Shown: one piece after another, positions 7,602 to 16,114 of the stretch
How the letters are laid out: each line of letters starts with the position of its first letter
Numbering within the stretch: the first letter of the stretch is position 1
Source of the DNA: a virus
DNA: 35,112 bases
Reading direction: 5' to 3' (one strand)
IMG/VR virus record: IMGVR_UViG_3300048927_000181
Coordinates: 1 to 35,112 of that record
Notes under the pieces: generated by a model
What the model saw: the letters and a program-made list of their open reading frames with translations, nothing else
What the model was told of the DNA's origin: nothing
Database searches by the model: none
Position numbers and translations under genes: made by a program

Positions 7602-9656
7602 TTATGAGATCGTGAAGGCGCCGGTCGCTGTTGCAGTCGCGGGCACTCCGGATGCGTTGATGGCAATGAGCCAGCCGTATCGGACTCCGGCCGCGAGCCC
7701 TAAAATGGCTCGATTATCAACTGCGCTTGGCGGGCCATATTCCGTCGCCATCAGGGTGGCTGTGTTGATATTATTCGTTGAGCTGATGTAGATCCGGCAC
7801 GCGAAATAATTGGAACTATTTGGTGCCGTCCATTCGAACAGCGCCTGACCAACACCTTCCGTCACCGTTACACCGGTAACTGCGCCAGGAGACACAGGAT
7901 CAGCCGTCGCCGTCACAGTGATGTAGTCTGTCCACAGTGACTGGGTGCCCCCACCCCAAGCCCGAAGCCGCAAGCGATACTGCCCACCGTCAACAAGGTA
8001 CTGAGAACGAACCTCAGACTGCCCAGCGGTTGATGTAGCGCTACGCACGGACTCTGTGACGTCAGTTCGTTCCCATTCCAACTCATACGTCAGAGCATCC
8101 GAGATCGTCGTCCATGATGCCAAAGCATAAGCAGCCGTTGCCCCGCCCGAAACGACCTCAGTCTTCAGGATAACGGTAAATCCTGTCGGCGTTGGAACGC
8201 CGGATGGATCAACCTTGTCAGGCCGTGATGGTGGTGATCCTTCTTCAACCGAGGCCACAAAACCATAGAGAGAAGCTGGCACGATGATGCCGGAGAACTC
8301 GATGGTCATATTTTTAAGTGACAATCTTGGAGTGGCTGTGATTTCGACAATCGCTTCCTCCATTTTTGGAGGGAGGTGTACCCGCACAAAACGCCGGTAA
8401 GGAACGTTTTCGGCCGCCTCATAGTGGGCAATGATAGATACCCGCTTGGCGTTGGCTCTAATGTAAGTGATCTTTTGCAGTCGCTGCACGTGGTTGTGCG
8501 ACTGGATCAATGAGTTTTCCAGCGTCTTGGTGCGCTCTGTGTCGTCATCATCTTGATACGGATTGCCGTATATCGCGGCATCTGAGGTCACAAAGTCCGC
8601 AGCGGTATCGACAAATCGACCACGCATCGCGAGCACAGTGCTCGCGTCTCGGGTGTTGGCGTCGAACTGGATGCTGAGTATATCATCACGCGTCAGCCGT
8701 ATGTCAGGCTCAACAAACCGACCCGGATGTACCCCGATCTTGCCGTCTGGCCGCTCGAAGACAACAAGCTCGCCAGCCTGGTCCATCATGCGTCCAACTT
8801 CCGTGGGGTCATTGTTTGCCCGAAACCAGAACCCGCCCTGGTATCGTTTTTCGACACTGCCTGAACGGTTGGTGACGTTTTCGTCGCAGACGTTAGCCGC
8901 AGCAATCCAGTCCGGAAGATACATGTCATCTAGCGACATCCTGCCGCCGACAGGGTGCGTCAGGTGCCACAGGCGAAACAAAGCGATGTTTGTTGTGAAG
9001 TCATAGGCAAGGCTGCGAGGATCGTAGATCGCAGAATGACCATCGATCACAGATGAAAGTTGCGGCATCTGGTTCGGAAAGATAGTGAGGAAGTCTCGCT
9101 GATCTCCGCTTGCACAAAACATGGACACAGAAGCCAGGCCATCGCCCCTGTGGTTCACAGTCCAAACACTGGGGAATGCGGCTGCTATCTCCGCGTAATG
9201 CGTCTCAGCAGGTAGTCCTCTGCGAGAAACGATTTTGACGAATTTGTTGGCTCCCTTCACAAAACGTGTGGGAACAGACACAAACCCTGTGCCATCCAGA
9301 GTAACCTTTTCATCGTGCAGGTAATGCTGAACGTATCCTTTGATGGGATGCGCGGCCTGCACAATCACATGGTAAGCGGCGGCGTTGAACTCCTCCAGAA
9401 AAGTGTAGTCTCCACCCTTCTTGACGCGACCAAGCACGTAAGGGAGTGACGGAACGTTTTGCTTCAGGTTGTAGCTGCCGTCTTCAGGCTTTGGCACTGC
9501 CGGTTTGTTGACAAACATGCCCTGAAGAGCACCCAGACCGAACGCAAGGCCACCATATGCGAGAGCAAGCGTTCCGAGATATAAGGCGTTTGCAGCGGCT
9601 ACCGTTGTGCCAAACGACGACACGATAAGGGCGCCCAGACTAATAAGGTCAGGCAT
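7602..9656 (-). CDS. Tail tip / central fibre protein (J-like) with fibronectin III-like domains
   Basis: ATG at 9656 overlaps the stop of the upstream gene (TAATG). The 684-residue product begins with a hydrophobic Ala/Gly-rich region (about 10-50), as in other host-specificity J homologues. The central hub domain follows (about 60-450, with PSLPYVLGRVKKGGDY and HPVGGRMSLDDMYLPDWI). Two fibronectin III-like modules lie at about 490-590 and 595-684 (YELEW, RLRLRAWG). In lambda-like tails this protein closes the tail tip and carries receptor specificity. Its place after the K-like gene and before the fibre supports the call. It is shorter than lambda J, the fibre being a separate gene. Confidence 0.85.
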   Translation of the reverse strand: MPDLISLGALIVSSFGTTVAAANALYLGTLALAYGGLAFGLGALQGMFVNKPAVPKPEDGSYNLKQNVPSLPYVLGRVKKGGDYTFLEEFNAAAYHVIVQAAHPIKGYVQHYLHDEKVTLDGTGFVSVPTRFVKGANKFVKIVSRRGLPAETHYAEIAAAFPSVWTVNHRGDGLASVSMFCASGDQRDFLTIFPNQMPQLSSVIDGHSAIYDPRSLAYDFTTNIALFRLWHLTHPVGGRMSLDDMYLPDWIAAANVCDENVTNRSGSVEKRYQGGFWFRANNDPTEVGRMMDQAGELVVFERPDGKIGVHPGRFVEPDIRLTRDDILSIQFDANTRDASTVLAMRGRFVDTAADFVTSDAAIYGNPYQDDDDTERTKTLENSLIQSHNHVQRLQKITYIRANAKRVSIIAHYEAAENVPYRRFVRVHLPPKMEEAIVEITATPRLSLKNMTIEFSGIIVPASLYGFVASVEEGSPPSRPDKVDPSGVPTPTGFTVILKTEVVSGGATAAYALASWTTISDALTYELEWERTDVTESVRSATSTAGQSEVRSQYLVDGGQYRLRLRAWGGGTQSLWTDYITVTATADPVSPGAVTGVTVTEGVGQALFEWTAPNSSNYFACRIYISSTNNINTATLMATEYGPPSAVDNRAILGLAAGVRYGWLIAINASGVPATATATGAFTIS

Positions 9657-10051
9657 TAAATTCTCCAGATCGCTAAGGGGGTAGCGGCCATTGGGCCTAT
9701 CTTGTCGACGAACCGCACGTTCCATCGTGCGCCGTCGAAGATCGCGCCGAATTGACGGTCAATGTTGGTCGCGCTTCCGATAACGGCAGCGTCGCCAGCT
9801 ATCGGTTTAGCCACGCGCTTTGCATTGATGGACAGCGCGCACTCTTCAATCAGTGGGACAACGCCACCGGCTTTCTGAATGATGGCTCGAAAGCCATCTT
9901 CGCTATCGTATGTGCCTCGCCAAGCCCTTGCCGGGTCTGGATAACCGAGCCAGACGGCCCACGACGCCATAAAAAGGCAGCAGTCCACCTGCCCCGGTCG
10001 CCATGGCTTTCGCTCATAGGCGCGGAAAAAATCCGATAAAGTTGTTTCCAT
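9656..10051 (-). CDS. Tail tip assembly protein, NlpC/P60-like fold (DUF6950-type)
   Basis: The 131-residue protein sits in the lambda K position between the L-like and J-like genes. PGQVDCCLFMASWAVWLG (about residues 19-36) is the aspartate-cysteine motif of NlpC/P60-type tail proteins and of the DUF6950 group. The sequence contains no histidine at all, so the usual Cys-His pair is incomplete and peptidase activity is doubtful; it may be purely structural. It ends in a TAATG overlap with the tip protein gene, indicating translational coupling. Confidence 0.75.
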   Translation of the reverse strand: METTLSDFFRAYERKPWRPGQVDCCLFMASWAVWLGYPDPARAWRGTYDSEDGFRAIIQKAGGVVPLIEECALSINAKRVAKPIAGDAAVIGSATNIDRQFGAIFDGARWNVRFVDKIGPMAATPLAIWRI

Positions 10052-10054
10052 TGG

Positions 10055-10627
10055 CTACCAGTTGGGCCAGCGAACCGTTTTATCGCGCATCAAAGGTACG
10101 CGCTCGCAGAACCTGTCAGGCGGTGCGCCTGGGTTGAGAATAGCCGAGCGGGCCTTCTGGTCAGTGTCCGAAAGGACTGCGCCGCTAGTCAGCGTTCTCA
10201 TCGTAAAACGGTTGGTGATCTCGATCGTGATATTCGACCTGATCTGTTCGCCATCCACACCATCGTTCCAAACCAAATTATCAATCCTACCAGTGAACTT
10301 AATTTGTGGTTGGCCCAACGGCTGCTCAAACTCGTCGAGCTTCTGGATCATGATACGGAAGCGAGACCCCTTAACGGTTCCAGCCTGATAATCCGCCCAG
10401 ATTGAGTTAGATGTTTTTTCATCGATGCCGTTAACGACCAGCGATAGCGTGAATGCCTCCGCGTTTATCGCCATCTCGATAGTATCGAGCGCGTCATCCG
10501 TCAGAATGCAGGATCGGTAAATGTTTCCGTCAGCATCGGTAAAAGGACCGCTTGAGCCATCCCACATGCGTATTGGGCCAGATGGCAAGTCCACCTGACA
10601 CAACACCTTCAATGCTTTCAATGCCAT
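10055..10627 (-). CDS. Tail tip protein (L-like position)
   Basis: The 190-residue protein overlaps its upstream neighbour by one base at 10627 and is followed after three bases by the K-like gene. It looks mostly beta-stranded (PIRMWDGSSGPFTDADG, FTLSLVVNGIDEKT, IKFTGRIDNLVW, ITIEITNRFTMRTL). That pattern fits proteins that build the tail-tip hub between tape measure and J. Position and the tip-protein order support the call. I could not assign a named domain with certainty. Confidence 0.7.
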   Translation of the reverse strand: MALKALKVLCQVDLPSGPIRMWDGSSGPFTDADGNIYRSCILTDDALDTIEMAINAEAFTLSLVVNGIDEKTSNSIWADYQAGTVKGSRFRIMIQKLDEFEQPLGQPQIKFTGRIDNLVWNDGVDGEQIRSNITIEITNRFTMRTLTSGAVLSDTDQKARSAILNPGAPPDRFCERVPLMRDKTVRWPNW

Positions 10628-11349
10628 TAGATTAGTCCCAATGCCAACTGGTTCCAGTAGTCAGTCGCCTCTGTGAACAAAACGGATGGGTAAGATGATC
10701 GAGACGTTCGGTCTTCCTGAATGTCCATCGCGCGATCCTCGGCCAGATGGCAAAGACATGTTGGATTATCAAACTCCAAATCAGCATCAGCCGGGATTGG
10801 TGCTCTAAGCGAAGGAGACACTTGGATTGTCCAAACATCACCATTTATCTCAATCGCAGATGCGATTTCATAAAGCGCATGTTGGTAAGAAAATCTGGAT
10901 CCTACAATATCCTCGCCTGCATTGATCACGCGTACAGAGATTACCGTGGCGGCGATGGGCGCGTCGGCATCGGCCACGATAGACACAGCGCCCTGACGAT
11001 ATTCTGTGTCGTCAGAAAATGGCGTATCGTCATCATGCGGAACAAAGATTGGTGGTTCAAAACGGCCAGAAGCGTAAGGCGTGGTTCTTGAAGATGATAC
11101 TCCAACAGCAACCAACCCTGAGCGACCGCCTAGTATTGATCTAACAGCGTTCCATGTTCGCCACTCGGCCGTTTGTCTCGGCCTCATCACGACGTTGGAA
11201 TATTGGATGGACCAATATCCCAGATCTGTTCGGACAGCGTAATCAACGCCACCCAACGACTTGCCGCCAGACCGAGTAAACGGAACTACGTTGGCAGATA
11301 TCTGCTGTGGCCGCAGAACGCACCGCGGCCACTCTATGATGCTAACCAT
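10627..11349 (-). CDS. Distal tail / tip protein (M-like position)
   Basis: The 240-residue protein follows the tape measure with one base between TGA and ATG. Its N-terminal half looks like a distal-tail protein (residues 1-100: a beta-rich start, then YWSIQYSNVVMRPRQTAEW). The C-terminal half has a CLCH motif at about residues 200-203 that might bind metal. In lambda-like tails the gene after the tape measure makes the first ring of the tip. The call rests on order and general appearance. Confidence 0.7.
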   Translation of the reverse strand: MVSIIEWPRCVLRPQQISANVVPFTRSGGKSLGGVDYAVRTDLGYWSIQYSNVVMRPRQTAEWRTWNAVRSILGGRSGLVAVGVSSSRTTPYASGRFEPPIFVPHDDDTPFSDDTEYRQGAVSIVADADAPIAATVISVRVINAGEDIVGSRFSYQHALYEIASAIEINGDVWTIQVSPSLRAPIPADADLEFDNPTCLCHLAEDRAMDIQEDRTSRSSYPSVLFTEATDYWNQLALGLI

Positions 11350-11350
11350 G

Positions 11351-14023
11351 TCAGTTCCTATAATCGCCGCCGGCAGTCTTTTGCTGATATTGAGCCATGG
11401 CTGCAGGTGCCGACTTGTTGGCTTGCGTCACTGCAACTTTGACAATAGCGCCGCTTGCGGTCTTAATCTGTTGATCGGCAATTGAAGCCATGCGTCCGCT
11501 GTCGTCCTGAAGGATGACGGTCACGACATCCTTGCTTGAGCCGGCGAATGATGACTTGTTCATGGTTGGCAAGGTAGGTGCGGATGGATTTGCATACCCA
11601 CCATTTGCGAGCCTAATTGCCTTCCCGCCATTGATGGCTTCCAGCAAACCGGCGTATTTCTTCGTCGCCGCTGCATTGACCACAAACTCTCCGTTGGAAA
11701 GCATCGCGGGGATGCTGTCGCTGCGTCCAGTTCCTGGCCCTTGGATGCGCCCACCGGTTGCGGCGTGGACAATCCCGCCATCCTTCAAGCCAAATACCTT
11801 GAGCAACCCACCAAACAACCCACCGCCACCGCCGCCACCTAAGCCGAAGATACTGTTCAGGCCTATATCGATAACTTTATCGAGTACCTTACCGAGTGCG
11901 TTTGAAAGGGCTTCTGCGGCTGTGGCTCCTCCGCGAATATCGGAGATAAAGCCACTGGTTATGTCTTTAGCGCTGCTTTTGAAATCATCGGCAGCCTGCT
12001 TGAGCTTGTCTTGGCTCTCTGCCAATCGTTCAGATTCAACAACAGCGTTGCCGTACGCCATTGCCAATTTGTCTATATTGGCTTCAAGTTCAGGCGTAAT
12101 GGCCAGGCCTGCCTCTTGGGCGGCCGTGAGCAAATCATGCTTGGCTGCGGCGTATTCCACCGCATAGCCATAGTCATTGATCAGCGGGTTTATCGCAGAC
12201 TGAGCCAGCGTTTCCGCCTGAAGGGCAGCAGTCCGTTTTTGGATTTGCTCTATCTCGCGCTGGTAGTCATTTTGTTTGGAACCGCGTCCTTTTTTGCCAG
12301 ATCCTCCGGAAGATCCGTCACCGGCGCCGCCTATTCCACCGCCAAAGCCAGTTGTGTTGGTGACCCCAGATTCGACAGGACCACCGAGGCCCGCATCCTT
12401 GATCAGTTCACGACGAGCGCGGGCAATCTCATTTGCCTTCGCGGTAACAGCCCCTACAGCCTTGTCGACTGTGCTTGTGATGGCATCACCGGCTGCGCCT
12501 ACGTAGTCTTTGGCCTCACGCGTAACCGCATCATTGAATGCCACAGCCGCCTTCTTACCCGCGCCTTCGTACTCATTGACAATGCGATCAAGATCGATCG
12601 GACCGACCTGACCAATTGGCGAAACGCCAGCATACTCGCTCAGGGAATTTATCGAAGCCACGGCGGAATTTACAGCAGAGATAACCCTGTTAATACCGGC
12701 CTCGACCCCGGCGATCATGGCATTCATCGCGCCAACCACAGCCTCGCCTATAGCCGAAGGCACAATTGTGAATGTTGCGACAATGATGTCCTTCATCCGG
12801 ACGAAGTTCTCGATCGTGTTATTCACGAAGAATTTCACGATGTCGCCAAGTCCACTAAAGGAAACTCCAGTGCCTTCGAGCACCCCATTGATCGTAGATA
12901 AGACCTGATCGAAGGCGGATGTTATTGATGCTTTTGCAGACTCAGCACCAGCCGACAGCATCTGCCACATAGCGTTCGCGTAATCGCCAAGAGTCGCAAA
13001 GCTACCCTGAAGTGGGACGATTTCATCCCACAGCTGGGTGACTGCAAAAGCAGCGGCTCCAACGGCCGCAGCCAACGCAACAAATGGATTAGCCAAAGCC
13101 GCGATCGAAGCGAAGGCTGCTCCACGTCCGAAGGTAGCAAGCAGGACTGCGCCAGCAGCCGCTGCGGCATTGGCAACAGACGAAATGTTGCCGGCCAGCG
13201 CACCCATGATCTGGCCTATAGTCTGGGTAATGCCATAAGCCTCAGACGTCTGACCGATGTATTGAGTTAGGTTGTTCTTTAGTTTGGTGAAGCTATCGCT
13301 GATCGTAGCGTTCGTCTTTGCGAACTGCGCTTCAATAGGCGCCTGAGCATTTAGGATTGCTTTAAATACGCGGTCGGAAGTTAACTTGCCTTCCGAACCC
13401 AACTTCTTGAGGCCAGCGATCGTTACGCCGAATTCTTTTGCAATGGCGTCGGCTATAACCGGAGCGTTTTCACGCAGGGACCGAAGTTCGTCGCCCTGTA
13501 GCACGCCAGAACCAAGCGCTTGTCCAAGCTGCAAAATGCCAGCAGCCTGTTCCTGAACCGCAGCGCCGCCTGCCTTAAAGGCTTTTGCAACTGTATTTGT
13601 GGCAGTGGCAATTTCTTGCTCATTTTTCGCCACGCCTGAAGCGGAGCGAATAAGACGCGCATACAGGTCGGCATAGTCCGTCAAAGAGGCTCTGGCGTCG
13701 TTAGCTCCCTTTGTAAGATCTTCAAGCGAACGGGCCTGCACACCAGCCGACTGAGCGGCCGCGTTGATCTTGTTGCCTGCCTCAGTCCACGCGTCGGCAT
13801 AGCGAGTAATCTCGGCAACACCTAGCGCACCACCAATGGCAGCAACAGAGCTAGAAAGGGTATTTTGAAACGAAGACGAAATGTTCGAATTCATTTTCTT
13901 AAACCGGCTCTCGATGGCCCTAGCCTGCCGGTTCGTAAGGCCCTGTGCGCGGTTGAGCGCGTTTTGGTATCCCTTCACGTCAGCCGAAAGCTGAACGACA
14001 AGGCGCTCCAAGTCTGTTGCCAT
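11351..14023 (-). CDS. Tail length tape measure protein
   Basis: ATG at 14023 (MATDLERLVVQL) is preferred over the upstream start because AGGA lies in front and the extra leader would overlap the plus-strand lipoprotein gene. The 890-residue product has the tape-measure N-terminal domain (about residues 60-260), with the conserved stretch around GSGVLQGDELRSLRENAP. Ala/Gly-rich hydrophobic segments follow at about 300-350. A Gly/Ser/Lys linker lies near 610-640, and a GGGGGGLFGGL patch with DGGIVHAATGG near the C-terminus. It sets tail length, here about 130 nm by the usual rule, and helps DNA entry. It is the longest gene of the window. Confidence 0.95.
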   Translation of the reverse strand: MATDLERLVVQLSADVKGYQNALNRAQGLTNRQARAIESRFKKMNSNISSSFQNTLSSSVAAIGGALGVAEITRYADAWTEAGNKINAAAQSAGVQARSLEDLTKGANDARASLTDYADLYARLIRSASGVAKNEQEIATATNTVAKAFKAGGAAVQEQAAGILQLGQALGSGVLQGDELRSLRENAPVIADAIAKEFGVTIAGLKKLGSEGKLTSDRVFKAILNAQAPIEAQFAKTNATISDSFTKLKNNLTQYIGQTSEAYGITQTIGQIMGALAGNISSVANAAAAAGAVLLATFGRGAAFASIAALANPFVALAAAVGAAAFAVTQLWDEIVPLQGSFATLGDYANAMWQMLSAGAESAKASITSAFDQVLSTINGVLEGTGVSFSGLGDIVKFFVNNTIENFVRMKDIIVATFTIVPSAIGEAVVGAMNAMIAGVEAGINRVISAVNSAVASINSLSEYAGVSPIGQVGPIDLDRIVNEYEGAGKKAAVAFNDAVTREAKDYVGAAGDAITSTVDKAVGAVTAKANEIARARRELIKDAGLGGPVESGVTNTTGFGGGIGGAGDGSSGGSGKKGRGSKQNDYQREIEQIQKRTAALQAETLAQSAINPLINDYGYAVEYAAAKHDLLTAAQEAGLAITPELEANIDKLAMAYGNAVVESERLAESQDKLKQAADDFKSSAKDITSGFISDIRGGATAAEALSNALGKVLDKVIDIGLNSIFGLGGGGGGGLFGGLLKVFGLKDGGIVHAATGGRIQGPGTGRSDSIPAMLSNGEFVVNAAATKKYAGLLEAINGGKAIRLANGGYANPSAPTLPTMNKSSFAGSSKDVVTVILQDDSGRMASIADQQIKTASGAIVKVAVTQANKSAPAAMAQYQQKTAGGDYRN

Positions 14024-14071
14024 GTTTTGGATTTTCCTGATAAGCAAACACCAACCAAAGGTGGTGTGTCC

Positions 14072-14635
14072 ATGAGCATTCAACAGACTTTAATTGTAGT
14101 GACGGCGGGAATACTTCTGATCGGTTGCCAATCGGAATATCAACGCACAGTCAACGACATTGAGGCCTCCCAATTCGCGAGTGAGTTGGAAAAGCTGAAC
14201 GCTGTATCATCTGCCGACATGGAAACGTCAGAGGCTCGCGGCACAAAAACTTGCCATGTGAAGCAATACACAAGTGCATATTTGGCTAAGCAGAGGATCA
14301 ATGTCACTACACGTACTGTGAGCCACTACGCCACTGATATGAGTGACGTCTTTGTTAGAGTCTACAAGAATGGCAGTGCTGGAATCGCGGTGTCAGAAGA
14401 CACTTATCCTGGCACAAACGCATTCTTTCTCATTGATGGAAAGCGGTACGTCGCAGATGGTGACAGTTACGCCTCACTTGATAAACAAGGCATCGACGCC
14501 CTCAAGAAAGACAGCATTATAAAATTTTCATGGACCAATTGGCCGTACCGCAACGAGGTCAATAGAGAAGACATCATAGCTGGATTTGAAAAGTCCTATA
14601 ACGACTGTGTCAACTTCCTAAACAGCAGGACATGA
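14072..14635 (+). CDS. Plus-strand lipoprotein inside the tail operon (moron candidate)
   Basis: ATG at 14072 has AAGGTGG about nine bases upstream. The 187-residue product starts with a lipoprotein signal peptide (MSIQQTLIVVTAGILLIGC), with the lipidated Cys at residue 19. The mature domain of about 168 residues is soluble, with two further cysteines (about 64 and 180). It is transcribed against the tail operon, between tape measure and chaperone genes, so it needs its own promoter and is not a virion assembly gene. Phage lipoproteins in such positions often act in the lysogen, for example in superinfection exclusion; HK97 gp15 is a membrane exclusion protein encoded in the tail region. Function here is inferred, not shown. 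Confidence 0.8.
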   Translation: MSIQQTLIVVTAGILLIGCQSEYQRTVNDIEASQFASELEKLNAVSSADMETSEARGTKTCHVKQYTSAYLAKQRINVTTRTVSHYATDMSDVFVRVYKNGSAGIAVSEDTYPGTNAFFLIDGKRYVADGDSYASLDKQGIDALKKDSIIKFSWTNWPYRNEVNREDIIAGFEKSYNDCVNFLNSRT

Positions 14636-14639
14636 AGCT

Positions 14640-14882
14640 CTACCCCTGCACCCAATCCCAAAGCTCATCGATTTCCTTGGCGGTCAAAGATCCATCGTCA
14701 GGAGTGTTGGCGTCCACGTAGCCGTCAACGGCTGCCATGAATTGCCAGACTGACATTTCATTGACCTGCTGCGGCGTGTAACCAATCACCGCAGCTGTCC
14801 CGTACAGCGCAGCAAATCTCAGCTTTCCGTTTGGGAGTTCGTCGAGCTGCTTTCCGTTTGACTTGCTGCGTCGTCCTCCCCC
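14640..14882 (-). CDS. Tail assembly chaperone, downstream (GT-like) frame reached by -1 frameshift
   Basis: In the -1 frame relative to the chaperone gene at 14819-15199, a conserved-looking frame runs to TAG at 14640 (ELPNGKLRFAALYG, TPQQVNEMSVWQFMAAVDGY, TAKEIDELWDWVQG). It has no ATG, GTG or TTG in a useful position before this block, so it is probably made only as a fusion by programmed -1 frameshifting, as with lambda G/GT and many tailed phages. The overlap contains a run of five G residues (minus strand, 14878-14882), a possible slip site, but no canonical heptamer is seen. The fusion product would chaperone the tape measure protein, whose gene lies downstream. Confidence 0.65.
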   Translation of the reverse strand, partial: GGGRRSKSNGKQLDELPNGKLRFAALYGTAAVIGYTPQQVNEMSVWQFMAAVDGYVDANTPDDGSLTAKEIDELWDWVQG

Positions 14883-15199
14883 ACCTTCTCCTCCGGTGCG
14901 CCGGTGAGCGCGGCAGACAAGATGACTTGCCCAGGGATGAGGTTTTCCATCGGTGGTCGGGCCTCAACGTACGCCCTCACCAACTTTAACGCCGCTACTG
15001 GTTCCATACCGCCACCGATCAGGCCGAGCCTGATGATGTTAGAAATATCCTCAATGCGCCATGCGCCGGTATGAAGACGTTGGAGAACTACGTAAGGTCC
15101 AGCATCGGTCTTCTCCTGAAGCTCTGCTAATCCGCCCCATCCGAGACGGAACGAATGCGTCCCGTCCCCCCAGTCGAATTCAACACGCGCGTCGCGCAT
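14819..15199 (-). CDS. Tail assembly chaperone, upstream (G-like; GTA-gp10/TAC_11-like)
   Basis: The 126-residue protein starts at ATG 15199, overlapping the tail tube stop as TAATG. Its N-terminal part (VEFDWGDGTHSFRLGWGGLAELQEK, then RLHTGAWRIEDISNIIRLGLIGGG) matches the small tail protein of rhizobial phages and gene transfer agents (Phage_TAC_11 / GTA gp10 group). The C-terminal tail is hydrophilic (Ser, Thr, Glu) and overlaps the -1 frame described at 14640-14882. By analogy it binds the tape measure during tail assembly and is not in the finished virion. Confidence 0.85.
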   Translation of the reverse strand: MRDARVEFDWGDGTHSFRLGWGGLAELQEKTDAGPYVVLQRLHTGAWRIEDISNIIRLGLIGGGMEPVAALKLVRAYVEARPPMENLIPGQVILSAALTGAPEEKVGEDDAASQTESSSTNSQTES

Positions 15200-15648
15200 T
15201 ATGGTGTAGCCGGAGTGGTAACACGAACCATTTCGCCATCGCTCTGGAGTGAGACGTTGTTGGTTGCGCGCTGGCCGTTGTTGGCGCCGACTTCCATGCT
15301 TTCAATGTGCATACGTCCAGTCCAAGTGATCGTTTTAGCGGGGAATTCCCACTCAACCTTGGCTGGGATGCTATCGATGCTTTCAAATCCCTCGATCCAG
15401 GCATCAACGCTTTCCGAAGCAAGAACTCCTTCGCCCGAAATCGCCATGGAGAGGGATGTCGCATCACGACCAACCCAATCCACCTTGTCCGGATCAAGAC
15501 AGTCGGGAATATTTACTTCCTCGAGCGACTTGCTGAGGGTGATCGATCGCTGCGTAAAACCGCACGGTGAACTGTAAACCACAGGGTCTGCGTCGTTACC
15601 GAGCAGCACACGGATTTTGCCGCCCTTGATGGTGGTAGCCTGAGCCAT
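15199..15648 (-). CDS. Major tail tube protein
   Basis: ATG at 15648 has AGGAGG just upstream. The 149-residue product is of the size and beta-rich character of siphovirus tail tube proteins (SLSMAISGEGVL, WEFPAKTITWTGRMHIESMEV, NVSLQSDGEMV). It lies directly before the two chaperone frames and the tape measure, the invariable order in siphoviruses. It would polymerise as stacked rings around the tape measure. A hairpin with a T-run lies just before it, and the very strong ribosome site fits a protein needed in many copies. Confidence 0.9.
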   Translation of the reverse strand: MAQATTIKGGKIRVLLGNDADPVVYSSPCGFTQRSITLSKSLEEVNIPDCLDPDKVDWVGRDATSLSMAISGEGVLASESVDAWIEGFESIDSIPAKVEWEFPAKTITWTGRMHIESMEVGANNGQRATNNVSLQSDGEMVRVTTPATP

Positions 15649-15664
15649 AACGGCCTCCTGATAA

Positions 15665-15688
15665 AGAAAAAGCCGCTCTATGGCGGCT
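15665..15688 (-). terminator. Hairpin with T-run between connector and tail tube genes
   Basis: On the minus strand, stem AGCCGC/GCGGCT (15671-15676 with 15683-15688, loop of six) is followed by TTTTC. It lies inside the late operon, so it probably works as a partial terminator or RNA-processing and stability hairpin that sets tail tube gene levels. Confidence 0.5.
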
Positions 15689-15715
15689 GGTGTTGGGAAA
15701 ATTTGTTAGGTGGCG

Positions 15716-16114
15716 CTATGGCTCTTCGACGATGGCCGTGTAGCGCAGGGATGCTTGCTTGATCGCACCATCCCTAATGTAGTCAGTGCGCCATGGGTCG
15801 AATGTCACGATGGCATTCGTGGCCAGTGTTGGCTCCCAATTGCGAAGTGCTCGACGAACCGCGTCAGCGATGTCGCGGATTTCCTTCATAGTCGTGAATT
15901 CTGACCAGCAATCGATTTGGATCATCACTTCTCCACCGTCGATGCAATCAACGAGTTCGGCAACGTAATTTGACGGACCAATGCTGATGTATGGCTTAAC
16001 CCACGTCGATTGAGGAATGTCAGCGATGCGATTAGCCACGAGCGCGGTAACGCTTGCTGTCGCCCTCAGTCGCGCGATGATGGCGCCTTGTAGCTCTAGA
16101 ACTGGATCAGCCAC
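15716..16114 (-). CDS. Tail completion / head-tail joining protein (DUF3168 family)
   Basis: The start is GTG at 16114 because a perfect AAGGAGGT lies eight bases upstream, inside the end of the preceding gene; the frame is open further upstream but that part overlaps the neighbour. The 132-residue product (VADPVLELQGAIIARLRATA, then ADIPQSTWVKPYISIG and EVMIQIDCWSE) has the typical start and core of DUF3168 proteins. These sit between the HK97 gp10-like protein and the tail tube and finish the head-to-tail joint. Confidence 0.85.
   Translation of the reverse strand: MADPVLELQGAIIARLRATASVTALVANRIADIPQSTWVKPYISIGPSNYVAELVDCIDGGEVMIQIDCWSEFTTMKEIRDIADAVRRALRNWEPTLATNAIVTFDPWRTDYIRDGAIKQASLRYTAIVEEP

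Noticed and set aside
9656-9725. Upstream extension of the tip protein gene start
   Set aside because: It would overlap the K-like gene by 70 bases, while ATG 9656 sits in a normal TAATG overlap.
12011-12901. 296-codon plus-strand frame opposite the tape measure gene
   Set aside because: Shadow frame in a long Ala-rich gene; no ribosome site and Cys/His-rich composition.
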